A stretch of DNA of 64,000 bases from Tateyamaria omphalii (GTDB lineage: Bacteria; Pseudomonadota; Alphaproteobacteria; Rhodobacterales; Rhodobacteraceae): positions 372,001-436,000 of the forward strand of contig NZ_BMWT01000001.1 of the NCBI RefSeq assembly GCF_014651375.1. The letters are read 5' to 3'. The first letter of the stretch is position 1. The number at the start of each line of letters is the position of its first letter. Under the pieces are notes generated by a model that was not told where the DNA came from, made no database searches, and was given only the letters and a program-made list of their open reading frames with translations. A program made the position numbers and the translations under genes. Shown here piece after piece: positions 48,348 to 57,582 of this stretch.

Positions 48348-50189
48348 ATGTTCAAGTTCTTTGAATCGCTCGTCGATCCTTATCTTCCCTACGCTGAAAA
48401 CGACACGCCGCCGACCAAACTGTGGCCGTTTCTGCGCGAGTATCTGAGGCCATTCCGGGCGGTGATCGCCATCACCTTTGTCTTCAGCACGGTGGTGGCA
48501 TTCGGGGAAATCCTGCTGATCTGGTATGTGGCACGTATCGTGGACCTGCTCGCACAGGGTACGCCAGAGATGATCATTCCGGAATATGGCCTTGAGTTCA
48601 CACTTGTCGCCCTGTGGGTTCTCGTGCTGCGCACTGTCATGGGTTTTGTCGATGTGGCGTTGCTGCACAACACGCTTTTGCCCAACCTTGGCACGCTTAT
48701 CCGTTGGCGGTCACACAGGCACGTGCTGCGCCAGTCGGTCGGCTGGTTTGAGGATGATTTTGCTGGACGCATCGCCAACCGTATCATGCAAACGCCACCT
48801 GCGACGGGCGAGGCGATGTTCCAGGTGCTTGATGCCGGGTCATTCTTTGCGGTGTCGGTCATTGGTGCCGTCATCTTGTTGATGAGCTTCGATCTGTGGC
48901 TGGCACTGCCGTTGATCTTCTGGATTGTGGGGTATCTGCTTTTACTACGCTGGGTCATCCGCCGTGCAGGCCCCGCAGCCAAGGCCAGTTCGGATGCGCG
49001 CAGCGCAATCACCGGTCGGGTTGTCGACAGCTACTCCAACATCCACTCGGTCAAAATGTTCGCCCATCATGATCGCGAGGTCGACTATGCCAAAGACGCT
49101 ATCGAGAACGCGCGCCAAACGTTCATGAAAGAGATGCGCATTGTCGTGAAAATGGATGTGTGTCTGACCGTCCTGAACGCCGCCATGATCGTGTCCATGG
49201 GCGGGCTTGCGATCTGGCTGTGGATTGGTGGATTCACGACCGAGGGGATGGTGGCCGCCGCTCTGACAATTGCGCTGCGGCTCAACAACATGACTTATTG
49301 GATCATGTGGGCCATGACATCGCTGGTACAGAACCTTGGTATCATTTCTGAGGGGATGGAAACGATTGCTCAGCCCGTTACCCTTGTGGACGCGCCAAAC
49401 GCTAAATCGCTGGAGTTGACCCGGGGCGAGATTGCCTTGCACGGTTTGACGCACCACTACGGGCGCGGCAGCGGTGGGTTGCAAGCGGTCTCGACTGTTA
49501 TTCACCCCGGTGAAAAAGTTGGACTGGTTGGACGATCTGGTGCAGGCAAGTCGACTCTCGTCAAGTTGCTTTTGCGTTTCTACGATGCCGAAGATGGGCA
49601 TATCACCATCGACGGGCAGGACATCGCCAAGGTGACCCAGGACAGCCTGCGCCTGAACATCGGTATGGTGCAGCAGGACAGTTCGCTTTTGCACCGCTCG
49701 GTGCGTGACAACATCCTCTACGGCCGCCCCGACGCGACGGAGGAGGAGATGCTGGAAGCCGCCCGTCAGGCTCAGGCGCACGAATTCATTCTTGATCTTG
49801 CCGACCCGGAGGGTCGCACGGGATATGATGCGCAAGTCGGCGAGCGGGGTGTGAAGCTGTCGGGTGGTCAGCGTCAGCGCATCACCTTGGCCCGCATCAT
49901 CCTCAAGAATGCACCGATCCTAGTGTTGGACGAGGCGACAAGTGCGCTTGATAGCGAGGTTGAGGCAGCCATTCAGGACACCCTCTACCAGATGATGGAA
50001 GATAAAACGGTGATCGCGATTGCGCACCGTCTGTCCACCATTGCCGAAATGGATCGCATCCTGGTTCTTGATAATGGTGAAATCGTAGAAGACGGATCAC
50101 ATGACGCGCTTTTGGCTCAGGGTGGCCTATATGCAGATCTCTGGGCACGCCAATCCGGCGGGTTCCTGGCGACCGAGGCAGCAGAGTGA
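48348..50189 (+). CDS. ABC exporter, subunit 1 (TMD-NBD)
   Basis: This 613-residue protein has six N-terminal membrane segments and a nucleotide-binding domain from about residue 350. Walker A is GRSGAGKST, the signature VKLSGGQRQR, Walker B LVLDEATS and the switch histidine AIAHRLST. All catalytic residues are canonical. The 162-base gap upstream holds no other clear gene. Its stop overlaps the second half-transporter by 4 bases, so the two probably form a heterodimeric exporter. Substrate is unknown; MsbA-like lipid or drug export are both possible. Confidence 0.93.
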   Translation: MFKFFESLVDPYLPYAENDTPPTKLWPFLREYLRPFRAVIAITFVFSTVVAFGEILLIWYVARIVDLLAQGTPEMIIPEYGLEFTLVALWVLVLRTVMGFVDVALLHNTLLPNLGTLIRWRSHRHVLRQSVGWFEDDFAGRIANRIMQTPPATGEAMFQVLDAGSFFAVSVIGAVILLMSFDLWLALPLIFWIVGYLLLLRWVIRRAGPAAKASSDARSAITGRVVDSYSNIHSVKMFAHHDREVDYAKDAIENARQTFMKEMRIVVKMDVCLTVLNAAMIVSMGGLAIWLWIGGFTTEGMVAAALTIALRLNNMTYWIMWAMTSLVQNLGIISEGMETIAQPVTLVDAPNAKSLELTRGEIALHGLTHHYGRGSGGLQAVSTVIHPGEKVGLVGRSGAGKSTLVKLLLRFYDAEDGHITIDGQDIAKVTQDSLRLNIGMVQQDSSLLHRSVRDNILYGRPDATEEEMLEAARQAQAHEFILDLADPEGRTGYDAQVGERGVKLSGGQRQRITLARIILKNAPILVLDEATSALDSEVEAAIQDTLYQMMEDKTVIAIAHRLSTIAEMDRILVLDNGEIVEDGSHDALLAQGGLYADLWARQSGGFLATEAAE

Positions 50190-52018
50190 AGATTTCCAAT
50201 TGGATAGACTCTTTTCGAAGAGCAGAAGGACCACCGCCACAGACGTTGTGGCCCTTCCTGCGCTGGTGCATATCTGGCGCTTGGCCAGCGCTTTGGCTCG
50301 CCGCATTCTGTTCAGCAGCCGCAGGCGCGCTGGAGGCGGGCACGGCGTTGATTCTGGGTATGGTGATCGACGCGACGGTTCAGTTAGGCCCTGATGGCTT
50401 CTTTTCTGTCTCCAACATCGGTCTTTTGGCAGGTGCATTGGCATTTTTTCTGGTTGCGCGTCCGATCCTGTTCGGGCTCAGCGCGGCCACGAACGCAATC
50501 ATTGTTCAGCCGAATGTAAACCCGCTCGTTCTGTCGCGTTTGCACCGTTGGACATTGGGTCAGTCCGTCACATTTTTTGATGACGATTTTGCCGGGCGCA
50601 TTGCGCAAAAGCAGATGCAGGCCGCGCGCGCGGTGACGGATATCGTATCTGAATTCATTAACGTGGTGGCCTTTGCGCTCGCGTCACTGCTGGGGTCCAT
50701 CCTTTTGCTGCTTGCCATCGACTGGCGGGTTGCGATTGGCTTCGCCATTTGGCTCGTTGCGTATTTCTCGCTCATCCGATGGTATTTGCCGCGAATTCGA
50801 AAGCGGTCGGCTGCCCGCGCGTCAGCGCGGGCCATGGTGTCCGGTCAGGTCGTGGACACGATTACCAACATAAAAACAGTCAAGCTGTTCGCCCACGATG
50901 ATCACGAGGATCAGGCAGCGCTGGGCGCCATGGGGCGGTTCCGCAAAACCTCTGTCGATTTCGGTATATTGTCTGCAGGGTTTCGCTTTGCCTTGATGAC
51001 TCTCGCGGGTCTGTTGCCCGTCTTCCTGTTGGGCGGCACGATCCTGATGTGGCGACAAGGGATCGCGACACCCGGAGATATCGTTGCATCGGGCGCCATC
51101 GCGATCCGTATTGCGCAGATGACCGGATGGGTCAGTTTCACGCTCATGGCGATCTATTCTAACGTGGGCGAGGTCGAGGATGGGATGCGCACCCTGACGC
51201 CCCGTACCCGCGTGCAAGATGCGCCGGACGCTCAGCCACTTACTGACGTGCGGGGCGAAATCCGCTTTGATCATCTTGGTTTTTCCTACGGACGGAAAAC
51301 GGGCGGGATCACTGATATCAACATGCATATTGCCGCCGGTGAAAAGGTCGGAATTGTAGGTGCATCAGGTGCAGGCAAATCCACACTCGTGTCGCTTCTT
51401 TTGCGTCTCTACGACGGAGAAGAAGGCAAAGTGCTGATCGATGAGAACGACATCAGCGACGTGACCCAGGACAGCCTGAGGCACAATATCGGCATGGTCA
51501 CGCAGGAAACGGCCATGTTCAATCGATCCGCGCGTGACAACATTCTGTATGGTCGCCCTGACGCGTCCGAAGATGACATGATCGCCGCCGCCAAGAAGGC
51601 AGAGGCGCACGACTTCATCCTTGATTTGCAGGACCACAAGGGACGCACTGGGTATGATGCTCATCTTGGTGAGCGTGGTGTGAAGCTCTCGGGCGGTCAG
51701 CGCCAGCGCATCGCCTTGGCTCGGGCCATCCTGAAAGATGCGCCGATCCTGGTGCTGGACGAAGCGACCAGTGCGCTTGACAGCGAGGTTGAGGCGTCGA
51801 TACAGGCGGCCCTGTCCCGTGTGATGGAAGGCAAGACTGTGCTGGCCATTGCCCACCGTCTGTCAACCTTGACCGAGATGGATCGGATTATCGTCATGGA
51901 TCAAGGCCGCATCGTTGAAGAAGGACCGCATGACACGCTGCTTGCGAAAGGTGGGCTATATGCCCGTTATTGGCAGCGTCAGTCGGGCGGTTTTATCAGC
52001 ACGCGTGCTGCGGAATAG
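50186..52018 (+). CDS. ABC exporter, subunit 2 (TMD-NBD)
   Basis: This 610-residue partner of the previous protein starts with GTG (MKISNWIDSF) inside the preceding stop. The membrane domain is followed by Walker A GASGAGKSTL, signature VKLSGGQRQR and Walker B LVLDEATSALDSE with a normal glutamate. Both subunits thus look catalytically complete, unlike heterodimers with one degenerate site. The two proteins share their overall plan and near-identical motif flanks, suggesting an old duplication. Confidence 0.93.
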   Translation: MKISNWIDSFRRAEGPPPQTLWPFLRWCISGAWPALWLAAFCSAAAGALEAGTALILGMVIDATVQLGPDGFFSVSNIGLLAGALAFFLVARPILFGLSAATNAIIVQPNVNPLVLSRLHRWTLGQSVTFFDDDFAGRIAQKQMQAARAVTDIVSEFINVVAFALASLLGSILLLLAIDWRVAIGFAIWLVAYFSLIRWYLPRIRKRSAARASARAMVSGQVVDTITNIKTVKLFAHDDHEDQAALGAMGRFRKTSVDFGILSAGFRFALMTLAGLLPVFLLGGTILMWRQGIATPGDIVASGAIAIRIAQMTGWVSFTLMAIYSNVGEVEDGMRTLTPRTRVQDAPDAQPLTDVRGEIRFDHLGFSYGRKTGGITDINMHIAAGEKVGIVGASGAGKSTLVSLLLRLYDGEEGKVLIDENDISDVTQDSLRHNIGMVTQETAMFNRSARDNILYGRPDASEDDMIAAAKKAEAHDFILDLQDHKGRTGYDAHLGERGVKLSGGQRQRIALARAILKDAPILVLDEATSALDSEVEASIQAALSRVMEGKTVLAIAHRLSTLTEMDRIIVMDQGRIVEEGPHDTLLAKGGLYARYWQRQSGGFISTRAAE

Positions 52019-52057
52019 GGCTTTTGCAAAGCAACGACACGATTTAGGCCACCGCAC

Positions 52058-53287
52058 ATGAAAACGGTAACAATTGAACGACTTGGCCAGCAGGGCGATG
52101 GTATCGCGTCAGGCCCGATCTTTGTCCCCCTCGCTCTGCCGGGTGAGGTGGTGACGGGAACATTGGATGGGGCACAGCTGGCCGAGCCTCGGATCGAGAC
52201 ACCATCGCCGGACCGCGTGTCACCGCCCTGCCCTCATTTCCGATCCTGTGGCGGCTGTCAGATGCAGCATGCAAGTGATGGGCTCGTGGCGGATTGGAAG
52301 CGTGACATCGTTGTTTCTGCATTGAAAAAACACGGATTAGAGACTGATGTTCGACAAACCGTAACATCCGCTGACCGATCGCGACGCCGTGCAGTCTTTG
52401 CGGCGCGTCGGACAAAAAAAGGGGCCATGGCCGGTTTCCATGCTCGTAAATCTGACGCCATCATTCCGGTCCCAAACTGCAGTCTTGTAACGCCCGCGCT
52501 CTTGGCTGGGCTGAAGCTGTCTGAAGATTTGGCCGTCGCTGGAGCCAGTCGAAAAGCGGCGCTGGCCGTGACTGTCACCGACAGTCTGGAAGGTTTGGAC
52601 GCGGCTGTTTCAGGGGGCAAGCCGCTGGATGGCCCACTGCGAAGCGCATTGGCTGCACTTTGTGAACAGTATCGTCTGGCTCGACTGACTTGGGACGACG
52701 AATTGATCGGTATGCGCGTCCCCCCTGCGCAAAGGGTGGGAAAAGCGCAGGTTGTTCCGCCGGCGGGCGCATTCCTTCAGGCCACCGAACACGGACAAAG
52801 AATACTGACGGATTTGGTTAAAGAAATTGTTGGGCCCGCCAAATCAGTTGCAGACCTTTTTGCCGGATGCGGTACCTTCGCATTGCCCCTCGCAGAAAAT
52901 GCCGAGGTGCATGCAGTCGAAGGATCGACTGATATGATTGCAGCCCTTGATGCAGGTTGGCGGCAGGCACGAGGGCTCAAGCGGGTCACAACCGAAGCTC
53001 GCGACCTGTTTCGCCGTCCTCTTTTACCGGATGAGCTTGCCCGCTGCGATGCAGTTGTGATTGACCCGCCTCGGGCTGGGGCCGTCGCGCAGATCGCTGA
53101 GCTGGCGGCCGCGCAAGTGCCCGTGATCGCGCATGTTTCCTGCAACCCTCAGACTTTTGCGCGTGATGCCGAAACTTTGTGCAACGCTGGATATGTGCTG
53201 GATCGGGTGCAACCGGTGGACCAGTTCCGCTGGTCTGCCCATGTGGAACTTGTCGGTGCCTTCCGTTTGGCCCATATCGCCGCGTGA
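52058..53287 (+). CDS. RlmD/TrmA-family class I RNA methyltransferase
   Basis: This 409-residue enzyme methylates uridine C5. Its N-terminal TRAM-like part is short, and the iron-sulfur cysteines are C58, C64, C67 and C141 (CPHFRSCGGC, then PNCSL). The SAM loop is DLFAGCGTFALPLAE, motif IV is VIDPPRAGA, and the nucleophile is in HVSCNPQTFARD. The target could be 23S U1939 (RlmD), or another rRNA/tRNA uridine, since the RumA-like family is not split by sequence alone. It is 11 bases ahead of the sodium-channel gene. Confidence 0.88.
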   Translation: MKTVTIERLGQQGDGIASGPIFVPLALPGEVVTGTLDGAQLAEPRIETPSPDRVSPPCPHFRSCGGCQMQHASDGLVADWKRDIVVSALKKHGLETDVRQTVTSADRSRRRAVFAARRTKKGAMAGFHARKSDAIIPVPNCSLVTPALLAGLKLSEDLAVAGASRKAALAVTVTDSLEGLDAAVSGGKPLDGPLRSALAALCEQYRLARLTWDDELIGMRVPPAQRVGKAQVVPPAGAFLQATEHGQRILTDLVKEIVGPAKSVADLFAGCGTFALPLAENAEVHAVEGSTDMIAALDAGWRQARGLKRVTTEARDLFRRPLLPDELARCDAVVIDPPRAGAVAQIAELAAAQVPVIAHVSCNPQTFARDAETLCNAGYVLDRVQPVDQFRWSAHVELVGAFRLAHIAA

Positions 53288-53298
53288 AGGAGAGCACA

Positions 53299-54066
53299 AT
53301 GGACCGCACCGCCCTCGCTCGTTGGCTGGAAAGCCCGCGTGTTACGAACACCATCATCGCGATCATCATCCTGAACGCCATAACGCTTGGGCTTGAGACA
53401 TCAGAGACAGCGATGTCGGTCGCGGGCGGATTGATTGTGACCATCGACAAGGCATGTCTGAGCATTTTCACAGCTGAAATCATTGCCAAACTGATTGCGT
53501 ATCGCGGCCGCTTTTTCCGCAATGGATGGAACGTATTTGATTTCGTCATTGTTGGGATCGCACTGGTGCCAAATGCAGGCGGCCTGTCTGTTTTGCGGGC
53601 GCTGCGCATCTTGCGGGTGTTGCGTGTGATTTCGGTCGCGCCCAGCCTGCGGCGTGTGGTCGAAGGGTTTGTGACCGCCCTGCCCGGCATGGGCAGCGTG
53701 TTTTTGTTGATGGCGTTGATCTTCTATATCGGCGCAGTCATGGCTACCAAGCTGTTCGCCAGCAGTTTTCCGGATTGGTTTGGTGATCTGGGCCTGAGTG
53801 CCTATTCGCTGTTTCAGATCATGACGCTTGAATCATGGTCGATGGGCATCGTCCGTCCGGTGATGGAGGTTTATCCGTATGCCTGGATGTTCTTTGTGCC
53901 TTTTATCATGGTTACGACCTTTGCCGTGGTGAACCTGTTGGTGGGTCTGATCGTCAATTCGATGCAGGATGCCCATGCCGAGGAAAGCAATGCGGCGACG
54001 GATAGTTATCGGGACGAAGTGCTGAAGCGTCTGGATGCAATTGAAGCCCAGTTGAAAGACAAATGA
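53299..54066 (+). CDS. Voltage-gated sodium channel (NaChBac-type)
   Basis: This 255-residue six-helix channel subunit forms a tetramer. The voltage sensor S4 has arginines at 100, 103, 106 and 109 (VLRALRILRVLRV). The pore filter is MTLESWSM (residues 175-182), matching the TLESW filter of bacterial Nav channels. A C-terminal coiled coil (DEVLKRLDAIEAQL, 239-252) is typical of tetramer assembly. The start has AAGGAG directly upstream. Marine roseobacters are known to carry such channels; the physiological role is unsettled. Confidence 0.94.
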   Translation: MDRTALARWLESPRVTNTIIAIIILNAITLGLETSETAMSVAGGLIVTIDKACLSIFTAEIIAKLIAYRGRFFRNGWNVFDFVIVGIALVPNAGGLSVLRALRILRVLRVISVAPSLRRVVEGFVTALPGMGSVFLLMALIFYIGAVMATKLFASSFPDWFGDLGLSAYSLFQIMTLESWSMGIVRPVMEVYPYAWMFFVPFIMVTTFAVVNLLVGLIVNSMQDAHAEESNAATDSYRDEVLKRLDAIEAQLKDK

Positions 54067-54170
54067 TCACAGTCTGGTGATCTATACGGGCAAAAACCGT
54101 CTAGGCGAGCTGGCGCAAACCGTGGTATTTTCACTGCAAACAAAAAACATTCCATTGGGACAGGACTATC

Positions 54171-54671
54171 ATGAAGCGCAGACATCTAATGATGGGTGGG
54201 GCCGCAGCTATGTCGCTGGGCGCCTGTTCTTCTCCAAGCAAATTTCGAACATATAGCGGCCCGGACGTCACCTATATCGTGGTGAATAAAGAAGCGCGGC
54301 GCATGTACCTTTTGCACGATGACAAAGTCCTGAAGGACTACGTCATAGACCTTGGATTTGCGCCAATCGGCGACAAGTTCTTTGAAGGGGATGGGCGCAC
54401 GCCCGAAGGCACCTACCTTATTGACCGGCGAAACCCGAACAGTCAGTTCCATCTTTCACTGGGTATTTCGTATCCCAACGAGCGCGACCGCGCAGAAGCC
54501 GCGGCACTTGGAAAACCGCCGGGTGGTGACATCTTCATTCACGGCGAATCCAGCCCCTTCAAGCGGCGGCGTAGCGACTGGACATGGGGCTGCATTGCGG
54601 TTCCCAACCGCGAGATGGAAGATGTTTACGCCATGGTCCGCAATGGCACGCCAATCCAGATCAACCCCTAG
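54171..54671 (+). CDS. L,D-transpeptidase (YkuD) lipoprotein-like
   Basis: This 166-residue protein has an export signal ending AMSLGACSS, a possible lipobox cysteine at residue 19, and a single YkuD domain. The catalytic motif is IHGESS followed by WTWGCIAVPNREM, with the cysteine nucleophile. Such enzymes form 3-3 crosslinks in peptidoglycan or attach proteins to it. Two twin-arginine-like residues precede the hydrophobic stretch. It converges on the CAP gene 6 bases later. Confidence 0.9.
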   Translation: MKRRHLMMGGAAAMSLGACSSPSKFRTYSGPDVTYIVVNKEARRMYLLHDDKVLKDYVIDLGFAPIGDKFFEGDGRTPEGTYLIDRRNPNSQFHLSLGISYPNERDRAEAAALGKPPGGDIFIHGESSPFKRRRSDWTWGCIAVPNREMEDVYAMVRNGTPIQINP

Positions 54672-54677
54672 CGGAAC

Positions 54678-55313
54678 TTAGCTCGCAGGTGTTGTGATGA
54701 TCACAGCACCCTCGTCCGTTTCGCCGATGGCAGTCTCTTCAGGATCAGGTGGCACAAGACGCGAAGCAGACGGGTTCGCCGCCGGGATCAGGGGTGTGTT
54801 GGACGGGTTGCCCATCACCATGGTCCACCAGATCTTGCCATTTCTCTCCTGGAACCAGGCGAATCCCATGTCCCGTGCCTGTGGGGACAGGATCGTGCGG
54901 CGCGTATCGGGCTGCTCCATCCATGCGGCCAGGGTCTCAAGCTCGGTCTCATAGGTTTCCGAGATGTTTTCGCCGACAAGGCTTCCAGTGTAGCCGACGC
55001 GCTGCAGGCGATCGATCGGGGATGAACCATCGGACCCGAAGTGCCACGGACGGTTCTGCAAAGACATATCCCGCGAGTGCGTCGCAGCAGCAGCATTCAA
55101 TTGAGGATCAAGCTCAACGGCTGCTGCGCCCTGTGCGCTGCGCAATGCGTTGACTGAGTCCAGCATACGGAACTGGAGTTTCGCCGTATCGCCGCTGCGG
55201 ATACGGTAGAGTTTGGGTGCTGAACGCCCATCATCATCCAGTGTTGGTGCACTTGGCGTTGTACAAGCCGCAAGAGAAAGAAGAGCGACCAGAAGGACCG
55301 AGAGAATTCGCAT
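54678..55313 (-). CDS. CAP (SCP-like) domain lipoprotein
   Basis: This 211-residue lipoprotein has a lipobox in LLSLAACTTPS and a CAP domain: LDSVNALRSAQGAAAV, LNAAAATHSRDMSL, and VGENIS. Bacterial CAP proteins such as YkwD have no agreed function; some bind cell wall or lipids. It lies between two L,D-transpeptidase genes, one convergent and one divergent, which suggests a cell-wall role. The tail is acidic and proline-rich. Confidence 0.9.
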   Translation of the reverse strand: MRILSVLLVALLSLAACTTPSAPTLDDDGRSAPKLYRIRSGDTAKLQFRMLDSVNALRSAQGAAAVELDPQLNAAAATHSRDMSLQNRPWHFGSDGSSPIDRLQRVGYTGSLVGENISETYETELETLAAWMEQPDTRRTILSPQARDMGFAWFQERNGKIWWTMVMGNPSNTPLIPAANPSASRLVPPDPEETAIGETDEGAVIITTPAS

Positions 55314-55484
55314 TGTTCCTGCACATCATCTTTGTTGTTTTTAACTCGATAGCGGCTTGAACGTTGCATTACAAACCCACATCGGCGTGATGCTGCGTGA
55401 TGACATCTGTTTGATTTGCGACTGCGACTTTCAGGCAATATTCTTCCGCCGATTGGCAGGATTACACCACCGGAGAGGCATTCA

Positions 55485-56078
55485 ATGTCCAAGAATTCGT
55501 TTAATACACCAAGTCGGCGCGCTTTTTTGGCTGGCTCGGCCGCACTGATCGGCGCGCCTGCGTTGGCCCAGGATATTCCCGCTGGCCAAGCATCGCGCGA
55601 TCCGAGTCTGTCTGCACGGCGAAACATCTCCAGCTTCCGTTCCCTGGACTGGCGGCCTTACTTCGACAACTTGCGCAATGGTGCGATTCTTGTCGATATC
55701 GATAGCCGCGCAGTGCACTACTGGAACGAAGAGCAGACAGTCTACAAGCTCTACCCTTCCAGCGTACCACTGACCGAAGACCTGACCCGTCGCGGCCGTA
55801 CCCGTGTGATCCTCAAGGATCCCAAGCCGGATTGGCGTCCAACGCCGTCCATGAAAAAACGGAACCCCGAGTGGCCAGACTATATTGGACCGGGTCCTCA
55901 AAATCCGTTGGGCACACGTTCATTGCACCTAAGCTGGACGTACTACAGAATCCACGGCACTCATGATACGCGCAAGATTGGTCGCAAATCGTCGAACGGC
56001 TGTATCGGTTTGTACAACGAACATATCGAAGAGTTGTACGAAATGGCGAATGTCGGAACGCAAGTGTTGCTAATTTGA
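55485..56078 (+). CDS. Exported L,D-transpeptidase (YkuD)
   Basis: This 197-residue protein has a twin-arginine signal (SRRAFLAGSAALIGAPALAQ) and a YkuD domain. The catalytic motif is YYRIHGTHDT followed by SSNGCIGLYNEHIEELYEM, with the nucleophile cysteine. The start at 55485 was chosen because of GGAGAGG just upstream and the signal peptide. It is divergent from the CAP lipoprotein. With the gene at 54171 it makes two cell-wall crosslinking enzymes in 2 kb. Confidence 0.93.
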   Translation: MSKNSFNTPSRRAFLAGSAALIGAPALAQDIPAGQASRDPSLSARRNISSFRSLDWRPYFDNLRNGAILVDIDSRAVHYWNEEQTVYKLYPSSVPLTEDLTRRGRTRVILKDPKPDWRPTPSMKKRNPEWPDYIGPGPQNPLGTRSLHLSWTYYRIHGTHDTRKIGRKSSNGCIGLYNEHIEELYEMANVGTQVLLI

Positions 56079-56216
56079 CGACATTGGAGCGGATCGGCGG
56101 CTAAGTCCCTGAAACATGGTTTGCAATCGCCCTGTATTGCTGTTTACAGAGACTCACGAGGTAAGTCTTGGGTGCGTTCCAACGATAATTGTTGGTGCGC
56201 GTAACTGGAGGTTAAT

Positions 56217-56396
56217 ATGAAAAAACTCGTTCTCGCTGCTGCTTTGACTGCTGCTGCTTCGACCGCATTCGCCGGCGCTCCTGCTGAGCCGATCATCGAA
56301 GCACCCGTAATCGTTGAAGAGACGCAAAGCTCCTCAGGCGGGATCATCCTGCCCCTGCTTCTGCTGATCGTCGTAGCGGCTGCTGTTTCCGACTAA
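56217..56396 (+). CDS. 59-residue exported membrane peptide of unknown function
   Basis: This short gene begins MKKLVLAAALTAAAS, a signal peptide with likely cleavage at AFA, followed by an acidic linker (APAEPIIEAPVIVEE) and a C-terminal membrane segment (GGIILPLLLLIVVAAA). A GGAGG ribosome-binding site lies 5 bases before the ATG, and a strong terminator follows 20 bases after the TAA. These signals make it a real, separately transcribed gene rather than a chance frame. I do not recognise a named family; it lies between an L,D-transpeptidase and convergent hemH. Confidence 0.88.
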   Translation: MKKLVLAAALTAAASTAFAGAPAEPIIEAPVIVEETQSSSGGIILPLLLLIVVAAAVSD

Positions 56397-56415
56397 TTGC
56401 CGGACTAACATCATT

Positions 56416-56448
56416 AAAAAGGCGGCTCGTTCTGAGCCGCCTTTTTTT
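56416..56448. terminator. Bidirectional terminator between the 59-residue peptide gene and hemH
   Basis: AAAAAGGCGGCTC and GAGCCGCCTTTTT form a 13-base stem with loop GTTCT. The plus strand ends in seven T and the minus strand in five, so it serves both convergent genes. It is the strongest hairpin in the window. Confidence 0.93.
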
Positions 56449-56466
56449 GTTTGAAGGGAAGCGGAC

Positions 56467-57537
56467 TTAGTCCAGCCAACCTCGCAAGTTTTCCCGGATA
56501 ACCGTGCTGAGTGCATCAATATGCGCATCATCATCATTTAGACACGGAATATAGGTAAACTCCTCGCCGCCTGCTTCTTCGAAGCTTTCCTTGATCTCTT
56601 CATTGATCTCTTCAAGCGTTTCAATGCAATCGGCCGAGAATGCAGGCGCGCATACTGCTATGTTTTTCTTGCCTGTCTCGGCAAGCCGCGCCACCTCTTC
56701 GACCGTGTACGGCTTCAGCCACTCTTCCGGACCGAATTTAGACTGGAACGTGGTCGTGATCTCAGTGTCTTGCCAACCCAGCCGCTCTTTCAGCAGACGG
56801 GTCGTTTTCTGGCACTGACAGTGATACGGGTCGCCTTCCATCAAATACCGCAGCGGCACCCCATGGTAGCTGCAAACCAGAATGTCCGGGCGCGTATCCA
56901 ACTCGCCATAAACCCGTTCGATGGACTGGGCCAATGCCTCAATATACTTCGGATGCTCGAAATATGGCTCAACCGTTCGCGTCGTCGGTTGCCACTTTTC
57001 CTCCATCAGCGCGCGAAAGAATTGGTCGTTCGCCGTTGCAGACGTTGCACCGGCGTAATGGGGGTACAAAGGGAAGAACAAGATCTTTTGACACCCGGCT
57101 TCAACCATCTCACGTACCTTCGATTTGGTTGATGGGTTGCCGTAGCGCATACAAAAATCAACCATAACCTGGTCGCCATATTGCGCGTGCATGGCATCTT
57201 TGATCTTGGACGTCTGATCCTTGGTGATGGTCATCAGAGGGCTTTCGCCTGCCTCTTCGTTCCAGATCGACTTGTACGCCGCGCCGGATGAAAACGGGCG
57301 TTTGGTCAATATGATCAGCTGCAAAAGCGGCTGCCAAATCCATGGGCTGTAGTCGATGACACGCTTGTCTGACAGGAACTCGCCGAGGTAGCGGCGCATT
57401 GACCAGTAGTCGTAGTTGTCCGGTGTCCCAAGGTTGGCAAGCAGGATACCCACGCGGGCGGGGGGAATGGCCGGATGGTCGTCCGCCGCGTGTGTCGGGC
57501 GGGTCGCGGTCTTGCTGGTGTCGAGCATCTGGGTCAC
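56467..57537 (-). CDS. hemH: Ferrochelatase
   Basis: This 356-residue enzyme inserts iron into protoporphyrin IX. The histidine H225 is in ILVCSYHGVPLRY and the acidic partner is in IETLEEINEE (about E307), both ferrochelatase signatures. A cluster of cysteines (240, 242, 296, 304 and 333 by my count) could hold an iron-sulfur cluster as reported for some bacterial forms, but this is not certain from position alone. HemJ, one step earlier in the pathway, is encoded beside the candidate origin. Confidence 0.96.
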   Translation of the reverse strand: MTQMLDTSKTATRPTHAADDHPAIPPARVGILLANLGTPDNYDYWSMRRYLGEFLSDKRVIDYSPWIWQPLLQLIILTKRPFSSGAAYKSIWNEEAGESPLMTITKDQTSKIKDAMHAQYGDQVMVDFCMRYGNPSTKSKVREMVEAGCQKILFFPLYPHYAGATSATANDQFFRALMEEKWQPTTRTVEPYFEHPKYIEALAQSIERVYGELDTRPDILVCSYHGVPLRYLMEGDPYHCQCQKTTRLLKERLGWQDTEITTTFQSKFGPEEWLKPYTVEEVARLAETGKKNIAVCAPAFSADCIETLEEINEEIKESFEEAGGEEFTYIPCLNDDDAHIDALSTVIRENLRGWLD

Positions 57538-57582
57538 ATCCTAGTCTGCAATGCGCCTCAGATAAACGGTTTTGCCTACAGG

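Noticed and set aside
54062-54095. GATCAC-GTGATC hairpin after the sodium channel gene
   Set aside because: The six-base stem is not followed by a T run, so I do not call it an intrinsic terminator.
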